This document shows positions 37,542 to 50,135 of a stretch of DNA of 64,000 bases, piece by piece; position 1 is the stretch's first letter; the number at the start of each line of letters is the position of its first letter. The stretch spans positions 31,850,902-31,914,901 of the forward strand of contig CM035167.1 of NCBI GenBank assembly GCA_020205615.1, in the 5' to 3' direction. Source of the DNA: Panax quinquefolius. Lineage: Eukaryota > Streptophyta > Magnoliopsida > Apiales > Araliaceae. Made by a program: the position numbers and the translations under genes. The notes under the pieces are model-generated. The model searched no databases. It had not been told where the DNA came from and worked only from the letters and a program-made list of their open reading frames with translations.

Positions 37542-40106
37542 TGTGACGCCCCCAAAATTAGGTATACGTCACCCATCTTGGGTCGCCACTTACATGGTAC
37601 ATAAATTCAAATACAAACTTAATTATACATCCGTCCGTGTAACATACGACAATACATAAATCGAGAGTTCTAATAGGAATATTGTCATTTAGACAATATC
37701 CATACTCAAGGAGTCCTCATTACAATTATTATCACACTATTTCGCGTAGAATAGTGAGGACTACTAATGCTATCTTCCGGACCATCACTCTTTTCCCCGA
37801 CTCGTCCCAACTATATTCTCATTTTCAAGAAGAAACGGTGAAAGAAAGGGTGAGCTCAACTAGCAAAGAAGAAATATTATGACTAAGATAATGCGAATAA
37901 ATTATCAATAGTCTTCAACAATGTTAAACCGATAAAATACAATGACAACCAGGTTTAATCTGCAATGAATATCTAATCCATTAAAAGAGTCAAGTAGAGA
38001 ATAAAAGTCTACTATCTTTTATAATTTAAAAGGTTTTCATCAATTTTATCATCATCGAGACTCAAATTTTAATGAATAAACCACAATATCTAATCATCCT
38101 CGTACTACGGTCAAGGATTTTCATCAAATTATCAATGGTCAGTGACTATACCGAATCACCCCCTGGTTATAATCATACCAAAAACTATCCATCATCGTGC
38201 ATTACTGAGCCACTTTGAGGACTTTTGTCACCTCATTTATATCAAGCCATGGTTATATCGAATGATCCAGTCATAATCATACTAAGTTCATCTATGCACG
38301 TAAGCCAAAGATAACATAATATAACATGAGGATGATGACAATGACATAATAATTCAATAAAACAAGTTCAAGAATTATTTAATCCAGAAATATTAACGTC
38401 CAAATTGTCAACATGATCTTTGTTTTGTAGAGTAAAATTCAAGAATGATCGGAAGAATATTTCCATGAAAAGATCTTTGGATGAAACGCAAATATCAAGG
38501 ATATTCTACTAATTTAATGGAGTCTAGAAGTCATAGTTTTAACCAATTTGGGTATAATAAAGAATGGAATAACAAAAGAAATCACCATGCATGCGGTACT
38601 TTCGCATGTATAAAGTTATTCAATAGAATAATAATAACGGAACCGAGTCGGTGAAATTCACACCAAGCGAGGATGATCCAACAGAATAATAAATCTTTGA
38701 ATAATAAACAATGGAACCGGTCCGGTGTAAAACACACGACGAGGATATTCCAATGTAATAATAAATGCGAATAATAAACAATGGAACCCGAGTAGGTGTA
38801 AAGCATGCAGATGAGGATATTCCAATGTAATAATAAAGAATGGAATAATGAAGAAGATCACCAAGTATAGGGATTTAGTGTATACAAAAGTTATTCCAAT
38901 GAATAAATAAGAATGGAATAATATAAGGATTTCACCAAGTATAGGTATGTCTGGCGATATATACAAAAGTTATGTATAGGGTATGCCACTTTTACAAAGT
39001 TATTCCAATGAGAATAATAATGAATGGAATAATGAAGTTCTCTTCATGAATAAGAAAGAATAATAATTTTACGAAGTACAACAAATAATATCCCTTCTTA
39101 GTAAAAGACCTTTGGATATCAAAGTAGTGAAGTGCAGGAATACTCTTCTTCTTTCTCTATATAGATTTCTCTCTATAGCTTCTCTCTATAATTTCTCTCT
39201 CTAGAGTTTCAATGGAATTCGTAAGAAAATAATGAAGGAATGAGCTTCTATTTATAGGAAAATAGAATGCATAGTAATTAATCCATGAGCGGTCAGATTG
39301 ATTTACTTTAATGATCGGTCATATTTAAAGCAAAATCTTTTAAATAAAATATCATATATTCTATTTATATAAAAATATTTTACTATGCAAACATTTATGC
39401 AACACTACGCAACACTACGCATAATAAAATATAATATATTCTATTTATGTAATAACTTTAATAAAGTATTCTATTTTATATAAAAGATGTTTCGTTTTAT
39501 TACGTTAATAATCTGAATAAAACAAAACGTCATTATCGCTATAATAATTCATATTATTAATCGATAATAATGGAATCAAAATGAGTGACTTCTCACATAA
39601 AGATCGATAATCAATACCAGGTGCGCTACTTATGCAACCACACGTATTATCGCGTACTTTTACTATCGAGTAGTTCAACAAAGATCAACCAGTAAAACTT
39701 CCTAGTTATTTTCATAAAATATTTTGTTCGGGTGAATAGTAACTCATGAATAGTAATTCGTGAATAGTAACTCGTGAATAGTACTCTGACACAAAAAGTG
39801 TCTCAAATACTCGAGTGAACAATACTAGAGTGATAGTAATTTCGGTGAATAGTAACTCATGAATAGTAACTCCGACACAAAAAGTGTCCCAAATACTAGA
39901 GTGAACAATACTAGAGTGAATAGTAATTTCGGTGAATAGTAACCCGTGAATAGTAACTCGTGAATAATGCTAGGGTATTTTATGACAACTTGTCTACTTT
40001 GAAAAATTTTCAAATATGACCCTTAACTTTAAACTTTTATCAATTTAACTATTCACCAAAATAGAAAAATTGAACACTTTTATTTCTTAAAATTTGGGGT
40101 CTCACA
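37542..40106 (-). mobile_element. Solo LTR 2 (nested in CACTA 1)
   Basis: 2565 bases, TGTGACGCC...CTCACA, flanked by TACAT (37537-37541 and 40107-40111). Same family and orientation as solo LTR 1, with a TATA motif on the minus strand at 39248-39257. From 39730 to 39965 it has a run of 'gtgaatagtaact' repeats. No coding sequence. Confidence 0.9.
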
Positions 40107-40312
40107 TACATCATTTAAAATTAGTATGTATTAGGCATCTAAAACATTTGTATCTCCTAAATTTAAACAGCATAAAAATGTAAAGTATAAATTAGTCAAA
40201 TGTTTACTACAGTACAGAACTATGTGCCTTCAAATTCTCAATTTTCAATTTGAATTGATTGTGAAAAGACACGAGTGATCCGGTATATACGAAAAAGCAA
40301 AGACTAAACTCT

Positions 40313-40481
40313 TTGATCTCTTTTTCGAGACGTTTCCTCAAATCCTGCAACACCTTTTCTTTTTGGTCAGTAACCAATTCAAGTCTCTGAGATGAACTGG
40401 AAACAGTTTGAAGAAGACCATCTCTTTCTTCTATCAAAAGATGGCTTCATGGCAATAGAAGAACACATTTGACAGATCTCC
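40313..40481 (-). pseudogene. Captured coiled-coil exon in CACTA 1
   Basis: On the minus strand an acceptor 'aattgcag' at about 40482 leads into a charged helical stretch (RDGLLQTVSSSSQRLELV, then QKEKVLQDLRKRLEKEIKE). A frame break lies near its start. It continues, across solo LTR 3, the exon-like pieces at 44503-44558 and 44667-44744. The parent gene is not identified. Confidence 0.45.
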
Positions 40482-40591
40482 CTGCAATTAAAAAAAAACT
40501 TTAAACTAGAAAAGAGAATGGATAAGAAAAAGGAACCTATAATCCATCATGTTTTAGCATAGTATTAACTATCAACTAATTTCATTCAAGG

Positions 40592-43500
40592 TGTAAGACC
40601 CCAATTTTTATAAATAAAGATAAATTTTCTATAAATATTATTTTTGAATATTATAGAGTAAATTTGATATAATGTTATAGTTGTGGGTAATATTTATAAA
40701 TTTTGCAAAGTAAGCAAGTTGTTATAAAATATTCATTTAATTGGGGAATATTCTTTTTGTCGGGGAATATTAAATGACGATGGCACAATCATTGGTGGAC
40801 CCATAACGGAATTATTCATCGGATCGAGAAAGCGACAAAAATACTTTATGAAAATAACTGGCGGAGGTGTTACCGTTAAAACTGTTGAACTACCCTAGTA
40901 AAAAAAATACAAGAATACGTGTAGTTGCATAGTAACACACTCAGATTGATTATTGATGCTTACGCTGAGAAGTCACTCAACTATACTCAATTATTGCTTA
41001 CGAGAATTCACGATCATATCTCTTATATTATTGATTCAATTATTGTCACAAAGATTATCATCGTATAATATGTTATATTATTAAATCAATAATTGAGACA
41101 ACAAGTTATAAATGATTAATAATTGTTGAAAGATTAAATATGTGTTGATTAAAAATAAAATAATTTGTGGTAATATTTATTCAATCCTTGATATATATAA
41201 AGAGTCTATTATGAGACGTTTGTGGTAAGTTTGGTTATTTTATGGGGGGCCCATATGTCATCATCTAAGAGTCTCTTTGTCAATAGTAATTACCTTCGTC
41301 AATAGTAATTACCTTCGTTAATAGTAATTACCTTCGTCAATAGTAATTACCTTCGTCAATAGTAACTACCTTTACCAGACGTCAAACCACTTGCCGTTTC
41401 ATATTACAGGTGTCGAACCAATTGTCGTTTCACATTACAGGCGTCAAACCACTTTTCTTTTCACATCACGATTAATCCGAGCCACTTGCCTTTTCACATT
41501 TCAAGTGCTAAGCTAGAAATCTTCTATAAATAGAGGCCTAGTGCTTCATTATTTTTCACGAATTCATTTAAGCTATAGAGAAAGAAAGTATAAAGAGAAT
41601 AAGAGAGAAAGAAGAAGAGTATTACATTACTACACTACTGCCGCAGATTCAATCTACTACTAATGTAAGGGGTGTTATTCTTTCTTATTCATGAAGAGAA
41701 CTCATTGTTATTTTATTGCTTATTATTCATTGGAATAACTCGATCACGCAGTTTACCTATACTTGGTGACATTCTTCTATTATTCTCATTGGAACATCCA
41801 TGCATGTGTTTTACACCGGACTGGTTTAAAATCTTTATTATTATTCTCGTTAGAACATCACGCTGTGTGTTTTTACAGGACTGGTCCCGTCTTTTTTATT
41901 ATTATTCATTGGAACATCCTGTCATGTATTTTACACAGGACTGGTTAAAATCTTTATTATTCTGCTAGAACATCCTCGCTTGCAAATTTTGCACGACATG
42001 GTTCCGTTATTATTATTACGTTGGAATAACCTACATCATGCAAGTACCGCATGCATGATGATTTCTTTTGTTATTCCATTCTTTATTATACTCGGTTGGT
42101 TAAAGTTTTGACTTCTATACTCCATGAAATTAGTAGAATATCCTCGATATTTCAAGGCTTCATCAAGTATCTTTTCATGGAAATATTCTTCCGATCATTC
42201 TTGAATTTTACTCTACAAAGAAGATCATGTTGACAATTTGGACATTATTAATTTCGGATAAATTAATTCTTGAACTTGTTTTATTGAATTCTTATATCAT
42301 TGTCATCATCCTCATGTTTATATTATGTTGAAAGTCATCATCGTGGCTCGTAGTGCGTAGATGAACTTGGTATGATTATGACCAGGGATTATTTGGTGTA
42401 ATTATGACCGTAATGTTACAAATGATGTGGTAAAAGTTATCGTTGGCCCGTAGTGCATTGATGGACAATTGTTGGCATGATCATGACCATTAATGAATAC
42501 ACGAATGTCCTTGGCTGTAATGCATGGATAATTTGTGATCGTGATACTAAAGAATATCATTCGTAGTAGTGCGAGGGGTGATTCGATGATGTGGATTATT
42601 TATTAAGTCGAGTCCAAGCCGATAAAAGTCATGAAAAACCTTTTAAATCATAAAAGATAGTAGATTTTATTATCTACTCGACTCTTTTAATAGATTGTTT
42701 GTTCCGCTGCAGTTAAACTTGATGTTGTTATATTTTATTAGTTTAACACTGTTGAAGGCTAACGATAATTTATTCTGCAATTAAATTTATTCTGTACTCA
42801 TAAGGGGTGTTATTTCTTTTGTATTCACGAAGAGAATTATTTTCTTTCAATACTGGTAAGGGGTATTATTTCTTTTGTATTCATGAAGAAAATTTTTGTT
42901 ATTTCATTATTTATTTTTCTGTTTGAATAACCTGTATACGCGGGCTACCCTATACTTGGTGAAATTCTTCTGTTATTCCATTCTTTATTATTCTGTTGGA
43001 ACATCCTATCTGTGCGTTTTTACACCGGACTTAGTTCCATTATTTATTATTCTGTTAGAATATCCCAAAATGCATGCGTTTTTGGGGACATTTAAAATCT
43101 TTATTATTCTCGTTGAATAACACGCTTATCAAATACCGCATACATGGTGAAATTCTTCTAATATTACATTCTTTATTATTACGTCGGAATATCACGTCTC
43201 GTAAGGCGTTTGCAGGACCTAGTTCCATTATTTATTATTCGCATTGGGAATAACCTATTTGTGCATCTATCATCGCACGCATGGTGAATCATACATTATT
43301 CCATTCTTTATTATTCATTGGAATAACTCAAATCATGTGGATTACCACATCCATGGTGAATGATCTTTCGTATTCATTCCTTATTAAATTATGGAAATGA
43401 TCTGTATATGTGGAATTACCGCATGGCGGGTGAAGATCCATTTGCAGTTTCATATATTCTATTATACTCAGTTGGTTAAAGTTTTGACTTCTATACTCCA

Positions 43501-44498
43501 TGAAATTAGTGGAATATCCTTAATATTTACGCTTCATCCAGTATCTTTTCATGAAAATATTCTTCTGAGCATTCTTGAATTCTACTTAACAAAGCAGTAT
43601 AATGTTGACAATTTAGACGTTGTTGGTTCCTGGATAAATTAATTCTTGAACTTGTTTTATTGAATTCTTATATCATTGTCATCATCCTCATATTTATATT
43701 ATGTTGAAAGTCATCTGTGGCCTGTAGTGCATAGATGGACTTGGTATGATTATGACCAGGGATTATTTGGTGTAATCATGACCGTAATGTTACAAATAAT
43801 GTGGTAAAAATTATCATTGGCCCGTAGTTCATTGATGGACAGTTGTTGGCATGATCATGACCATTAATGAATACACGAATGTCCTTGGCTGTAGTGCATG
43901 AATAATTTGTGATCGTGATACTAAAGAATATCTTTGGCCGTAGTGCAGGGGTGATTCGATGATGTGGATTATTTATTAAGCTGAGTCCAAACGATAAAAA
44001 TCATGAAAAACCTTTTAAATCATAAAAGATAGTATATTTTATTCTTTACTCGACTCTTTTAATAGATTGTTTGTTCCACTGCAGTTAAACTTGATGTTGT
44101 TATATTTTATTTGTTTAACACTGTTGAAGGCCAACGATAATTTGTTCTGAATTATTTTAGTCATAATATTTCTTACTGGGCTAGTTGAGCTCACCCTTTC
44201 TTTCACTGTTCTCTTCAGAAAATGAGAACATAGCAGGGACTAGTCGGGGAACGGAGTGACGGTCAGGAAGAATAGCATTAGTAGTCCTCACTATTCGTGA
44301 AATAGTGTGTTAATAATTGTAATGAGGACTCCTTTTGAGTTTGTATAATCTCTAATAGACAATAATTGTATTCAAACTCACAGTTATGTTTTGTCGTATT
44401 GTACACGACAGTAGTATTAGTAAGTTGTATTTGAATTTTGTACCATATATCTGACGACCCAAGATGGGTAATGTATACCTAATTTTGGGAGCGTCACA
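40592..44498 (+). mobile_element. Solo LTR 3, enlarged by internal duplication
   Basis: 3907 bases, TGTAAGACC...CGTCACA, flanked by CAAGG (40587-40591 and 44499-44503). It is opposite in orientation to solo LTRs 1 and 2, with TATA at 41524-41533 on the plus strand. It is about 1.4 kb longer than its relatives because 41668-42790 is repeated, diverged, at about 42800-44150. The duplicated part includes the minisatellite and the 'gttggttaaagttttgac' block. U3 contains five 19-base units (41279-41371) followed by three units of about 32 bases (41381-41480). Confidence 0.88.
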
Positions 44499-44502
44499 CA
44501 AG

Positions 44503-44744
44503 GGATAACCTTCATTTGTCTGTACTGTACCTAAGAACTTTCTGGAATGCTCCATATCCTAAAACAAGAAGAAATCCCTCAAACACTTGAAGATAACACA
44601 TGCAATGGTAATTGAATATTATACAAAAGTATAGGTAGTCCCAAAATGAAATGCCAAATTAATGTTCTGCAGCCTTGTTAAAAGGTTTTCATCCTTGTTC
44701 ACAAAGGACCACCTTGTCTGAACCAAGGCTAATTCTTCATTATC
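44503..44744 (-). pseudogene. Captured exon-like pieces in CACTA 1
   Basis: Two open stretches with splice-like borders: 44744-44667 ([20 protein letters not shown], acceptor 'cgttgtag') and 44558-44503 (DMEHSRKFLGTVQTNE, acceptor 'gttttag'). They probably belong to the same unidentified gene as 40313-40481. Confidence 0.4.
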
Positions 44745-45647
44745 CTACAACGAAAAAAACTATGGTTTTACTACAAAATAGAAGAACTACAATTATAGGA
44801 CCCATACATAAAAATACATGCCCAATGACACAAGGTGGCTTATAAAATGCTAATTTTATAAAAGGAATGTAATTATTATAGTAGTAATCGGTTGTAACAA
44901 AAAAGGAAGCATGAAGTGCTTAATACCTTGAAATGAGAAATGTCTTTTTAAGAAAATCGAAGTGAGTGAAAATCAAGACAACAAATTCAGTAGTTTTAAA
45001 TATAGCCGCAATTCATTGCTGATTTGAGATTCCCAACTTTATATCCTTCTCTAATTACCCGATGCCGATACAAAATGTTAGCACCCTCTCACGCCATTTA
45101 TGTACCTCGTCTTTGATCAACAATCGTGTAGTTGGATCATCAAGAATCATCCAACACTTGAATAAGCAATTTTGATTTTGGCAAATCCAAATTGCATATC
45201 TACCGCAGACTATAGATTGGTCGATATACCGATACACGTAAAACTCTAAAATCAAAACCAAACACATTCTACAAAAACCAAACAAAACTATGAAAATCAT
45301 CAAATAAATCTCAAATATTTGAAAGTACAAGAGCTTGAACTCCTTGTGCTAAAATCAAGCACACAGAATAACTCCTCAAACATTGTCATTTTCAGATTTT
45401 ACTCTTGGCCCTACATGAGAGTCACTCTTTTATAAGCTACTGGTATACATGAAGTTTAAAAATGCTACCTTACAAAATAATATATTAAGGACAAGTAATG
45501 TGGTAGGAAAAAACTTTTGATTGAGAACAACTTCACTACAAGTTGATTTTTGTATATTTAATATCTTGAGGGGGTGTGTTGGAAATTGATAAAACAACAT
45601 TGATTTCCCTAATTTGTGTACAAACCCCAAAAAGGACGTTAGCATAC

Positions 45648-46279
45648 CAAATTGGCGTGTTCTGCAGACTTGCCTTCAATTATCTGCAACCAAAAAAGAC
45701 ATTATATGATTTGACTTGATTAAACCAAAAACTCAGATATTCTAAGCTCCTTCGATTCTACAGCAGCAAGATACAAGAACAAAAGCTATGTTAACCATGA
45801 ACCATTGTCTGAAAGAAATCAATACAATACCTGAAGAACCTTACACATGCATGCCTTGGGTCCACCAGAGAACGACACAAAGACCACATGGCATGGCCTT
45901 ACTTTTAGCTCCTTCGTATACAAAATGACATAGCCATTTATTAGGTTAAACTGATTGAAATTTCAACAGAATCTGAAATTAAATGTCCACCAATCCCAAA
46001 TTATCCAAAATAGAAAACAAGGGATATAAATATTCTAAAGAATCAGTGTGATACAATCCCAAAGCTGCTTCATGAGGAAGCCAAACAATATGAACTCTAA
46101 GAGACGTTGATATGCTACCAGACTTTCTTTATTTCTTTTTTAGACATTCATTTAGAGTAGCATAAATTTAACAATGGAAAAGAGCCATCCAAATGCAGTA
46201 TGTCAAATGTTTAGGACTAACCTCAGTAAGCTCAAAGAGAATTTCTGAAGCCAATGACGTGCCCTTCTCTGGGAAGAAC
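45648..46279 (-). pseudogene. Captured DUF829/TMEM53-like gene fragment (three exons)
   Basis: Three minus-strand exons with acceptor and donor sites that join in frame: 46279-46222 (FFPEKGTSLASEILFELTE), 45911-45831 (ELKVRPCHVVFVSFSGGPKA, then CMCKVLQ) and 45683-45648 (IIEGKSAEHANL). The SFSGGPKACM.KVLQIIEG run is characteristic of plant DUF829 (TMEM53-type alpha/beta-hydrolase-fold) proteins, in which this segment holds the nucleophile-elbow-like turn. N-terminal and C-terminal parts are missing, and introns are retained, so the capture was from DNA rather than mRNA. No function is expected. Confidence 0.7.
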
Positions 46280-46355
46280 CTGCATATAGTATTAATACAA
46301 AAATAATGAAGTCAAAATAAACATAAAATATTCCATAAAACGCATCTTTCACAAC

Positions 46356-46995
46356 CCAAAGACAGAACTAACCTATCCAAACTCTGGATAAGGAAGAGTA
46401 TTACACAGGCATTGGCAAGAAATTGAAGAGGAGGAGCAAGATAATCCACCCTAATCAAAACTCAGCTCGAATAAAGCGAATCAAACGCATCTTTCACAAC
46501 TAATGGACTTGTTAATGTATATAAATACTGTAATTGAAGATCTGGAGTACCAAAGTGCCAACCTTTATAATAAGCAGCTATCTCAAACCCTAATAACATT
46601 AGAGACAACCAAAGAAAGACCTTTATACAAGAATAAAACCTCCTTTTAACCGCCGAATTCTCCGAATCATCGGTGTCGGTTCGCCCGGAAGCGACGCGGC
46701 GACGGACGGTGGAGGAGATGCTGAGGAATGCGGCGGCAATGGAGGTCAAGCAGCCGGAAGATTTGTGGGCTTTGAGGAGGAGAACCCAAGTGAGCTGCTT
46801 GGCGTTTTTATTGCGGCGGGATTTGGATTTTGGACGGCCAGAGATGGAAACGTCGCCGTCGTCCGGGAGGATAAAATCGTCGTCATCCGGGCCCTCGAGC
46901 TCCACCATGGACCAGTTGTTTGGGTTCTCCATTTTCACAACCATCGGCTTTCCTCTGTGGGTTTCTTTCGCCCATCAATCGAACGACGGCGCCAT
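46356..46995 (-). pseudogene. CSLC: Captured CSLC (xyloglucan glucan synthase) exon 1 fragment
   Basis: CSLC proteins make the beta-1,4-glucan backbone of xyloglucan in the Golgi. The minus strand reads MAPSFD, then a TGA where the family continues with FSDW, then WAKETHRGKPMVVKMEN..., PNNWSMVELEGPDDDDF, KNAKQLTWVLLLKAH, FEIAAYYKGWHFGTPDLQLQ and KDAFDSLYSS. A second TGA stands in place of Trp, followed by [20 protein letters not shown] and [13 protein letters not shown]. It covers only the N-terminal region before the catalytic glycosyltransferase domain. Two nonsense changes make it a dead fragment, although an ORF of 160 codons starting at Met 46944 remains. Confidence 0.88.
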
Positions 46996-47669
46996 TGCTT
47001 CAAATTTTAGACACCCAGATATGAAATTAAGATCAGAGAAATGAGAGAAATGACAAATGAATAATTTGGGGGAAAAATTGGAGCGAAGATACTGAAATAA
47101 TTTGGGGGGAAAGTGGGAGGCTTTTTTCTTAAAAAAATCTCTATACCTACGGTTCCGTGTCGACCGTCGTTATAGAGTATGTATAGCGACGATTCTATGT
47201 CGACCGTCGCTATAAATACCCTATAGCGACGATTCCGTACCGACCGTCGCTATAGCTCGTCGCTATATGTTGAATTTCTAGTAGTGAAAGGACGCGAAGA
47301 CCCGACCCCGACCTTCATGATCACAACCGGTTCCCGGCCTATTGGGCTCGGGTATCTGAACCCGAACGTCCTCGAACTCCTATATGCCTTCGGCCATATC
47401 GGCCCAACCTCATCGATTCCAGCCCAGGCCTACAGCCAACATGGTGGTCGGTAAAACACTCCCGAACATTGCCCCCCCAATCCCTTGTTATAAGATATTT
47501 ATGACACGAGACTTGAAAGGACACGAATGTAAATAGTCACGTCCGGTAATGATGAACCGTCTTGGGAACCCAAACGGTTTCTCTTTAATTCAAGAGCCGG
47601 TACACGTCTTTCCAAGGCTGGGCTCCACCTGCCATAAATAGCCGCCTTGGGAAATCGTGCCAAACGTGC

Positions 47670-47676
47670 TATATAA
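47670..47676 (+). promoter_or_regulatory. TATA box for the plus-strand ORF, unit B
   Basis: Conserved 'tatataa' upstream of the ATG at 47888, same spacing and context as 11804-11810. Confidence 0.5.
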
Positions 47677-47887
47677 GTCTCTTAACACCCATCACTGTCA
47701 CTTTTTCGAGCCTTTATCCATTTCAAATTCTCACCAAATTTTTCCGGCAAGGGCGATTTCCGACAAGTATTCCATTTCCACAGATCCTTTGATTTTCATC
47801 ATCCTGTTAGTTTTCTAGCTTCATCCTTGTCCGTTTTCTTCCAAAAAAACTCTCAGATGTGCCTCATTCCCTTCCAAAACACCTCCA

Positions 47888-50085
47888 ATGGCTGATTCTA
47901 GCACTCCAACCTCGGCCGGTGAATCAAATCTTCCCTCCGTCACCATGCGTGACGACACGGTTCTGTCGACTTACCTATGGCTCCCACCGATAACCCTTCT
48001 TCCTCGACACTCCCTACCCCTATCAATGCCGAGGACAAAATCCGCAACGTCTACCACTCCGAAACAGAGTTTGCCCATGTCAATACCCCATCTTCCATTA
48101 CACCTGCTCAAATCTCCGATATCCGAACCCTCTTCAACATCCCCTAAGAATACAAGCTTCGGGCTCCAAATCCCGATGAGAAAATGTTTTGAGGCAGAAA
48201 GGCGAATGGGTGGTCGCTTCCCTATATCTTCCGAAATATGGGGTTCGGTTTCCACTTCACGAGATCATCTCTTCCTTCCTTTGTTTAAGTGGGCATCGGG
48301 TTACATACGTGCCCAACTGACTCGTACATCCACCTTGTTGCCTTCATTGCTTTATGCCAGGAGCTCGGGATCACGCTTGACCTCGACTTCTTCTTCGCCT
48401 TTTCGCATCATCACCGCTTGAAAGAGCGGGGCTTGAAGCAATTAAATAAAAGACCCACCCGAACCGCTCCTGTTAAGACCCCTTCAAGTAACAAGGGTTG
48501 GCATGACAAGTGGTTCTTTGCCAGAGGAACCGACCTCCAGCTCCTCCCTCGATGGGCCTAACCTGCAGATCCCATAGCCAAGGTGTCCAAGTTCCCGAAG
48601 GATCGGGCTAGTGCATTCAAGGTTTTCTATAAGAAGTGGAATAAGACCGAATGGTCACTGCCGGTTTTGTCCAGTGAAACTTGGTTGTATACGCACAGAT
48701 GTAAGTATCTTTCTCCTAACCCCTTTATATTTCCTCTGACTGCCGAACCCTTAGACGTGTTCCCTGACCTTTTCCACTCATTGTTGTTTGTGCAGTGACA
48801 ATCTTCAAGCCCGATGGTGCTGCTGAATCGTTGACTCCTTTTCCTGTTGCGGTCGAGCCCATCCGTATGCCCATCACCGATGAGACTCCCGAGGAGGATG
48901 CCATTCTTCTGGCAGAACTCTCCGTCGGATCCTCTTCAGGTCCTACTATCCCAGTTTCCGGGGCTGAGGCTCCTGTCAAGTCGGTACTAAAGATGAATAA
49001 GGCTGATAAGATGGCTCTGCTAAAGAAGGCCAAGAAGCCATCTACCAAGGTCTTATCCAAGATCGTCACGTCAGCTCAGCCGAAGTCGACACCCCCACCC
49101 CCTGCAATAATTACAGTGGTCGAGGATTCAGAAGACACAGAGGATCGACCCCTCGAACCTCCCCTTAAGAAGCCTCGTCTATCCGAAGGCCCTGCCCCTG
49201 TTGATGTGGTCGCGGTCCCGATCCCTGAATCCACTCCTACCTCCAAGGCCAGTTCTTCCCAAGGGTTGCCAACTACCTGTTGGCCGAAGAGTCTTGCGAA
49301 CATATTCCCCTTCAACCTGTTCGACCACTTCAAGCTTCCTGGCGACGACGAGCGGTTTAAGAGTTATTCGTCGGAAGAGTATCTGGTTACCTACATCAGA
49401 GCTCAAACTCAGGTATTCCCGATCACCTTTAAAGATTTTTCCTTTGTCGCTATGCTGTGTTTTGCATATCTGATGTTTCTTTTGTGTTTAGGCCAACGCC
49501 ATCCTTGCTCGGGCTATCCCTTCTCTTGCCCGATCTACTAAGAAAGAAAATCAACTGAAACACGATGTGTTGCTTCTCGAAGTTGAGTTGCGAGGTCGTG
49601 ATTCAGAACTGAAGAGGGAGAGGGACCTGCACGCCGATACCCGAAACAAGGTGACGAAGGCTGATCGTCGGATTGCCGAACTCGAAGAGCAATATTCTTT
49701 ACTTCAATAAGAGTTCATCGGTCTCGACGATCATGCCAAGAAGCTTGTGCAGGACAAGGAGCGTCTGCCCAAGGAGAACAAGGTCTTGGTGGGGAATCCT
49801 CACACTATCGAAGACCAATTCAGTACAATGCACGACAACATGAGAACGTTGATCCGGTCGAACAATGCATTGTTAGAGGAACAGGTCATCATCAAGTAAG
49901 CGGCCATCAAGGAATATGAGGAGTCGCTTTGCCTTGGCCAAATAAGATTATGGCCCGGTTCTTTGAGGGGTGAAGCTTATCGAGAGTAGGCTCAGAAGAA
50001 CCTGGTCGAGGCTGGATTGGATGTCTCAATCCTTGACTCTTCCGATGAGGAATCCGAGGCAGACGCTGGTGATGAATTGCCTTAG
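47888..50085 (+). pseudogene. Putative gypsy-type transposon ORF (PF04195-like), unit B
   Basis: Second copy of the oppositely oriented ORF. Exons are 47888-48700, 48796-49412 and 49492-50085, with the same two introns. Exon 1 has several frameshifts and an in-frame stop near 48558. Exon 2 is open and extends to MTIFKPDGAAESLTP. Exon 3 has in-frame stops (about 49708 and 49897) that unit A lacks, and indels around 49930. Unit A is therefore better preserved in exon 3, and both are broken in exon 1. Confidence 0.7.
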
Positions 50086-50135
50086 TATAGGTTTTCCGTA
50101 CTTGTAATTTTTTCCTTTTTTAGTTTTGTAATTAC

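Larger units (their letters stand above)
37117..47286. mobile_element. CACTA transposon 1, non-autonomous, with captured genes
   Basis: Begins CACTACTAGAAAA and ends TTTCTAGTAGTG, flanked by AAA on both sides. The empty site is seen in unit A at about 11420. Subterminal regions (37130-37420 and 47145-47275) carry many copies of 'ctatagcgacggtc' in both orientations, the usual transposase-binding layout. There is no transposase. Without the two solo LTRs nested in it (37542-40106 and 40592-44498) the element is about 3.7 kb. The interior holds minus-strand exons of CSLC, a DUF829 protein and a coiled-coil gene. Confidence 0.92.
36619..47468 (-). repeat. Left LTR of Tat/Retand, unit B, split by CACTA1
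   Basis: The LTR halves are 36619-37116 and 47287-47468. Removing 37117-47286 and one AAA restores an LTR colinear with 10934-11601. Confidence 0.8.
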
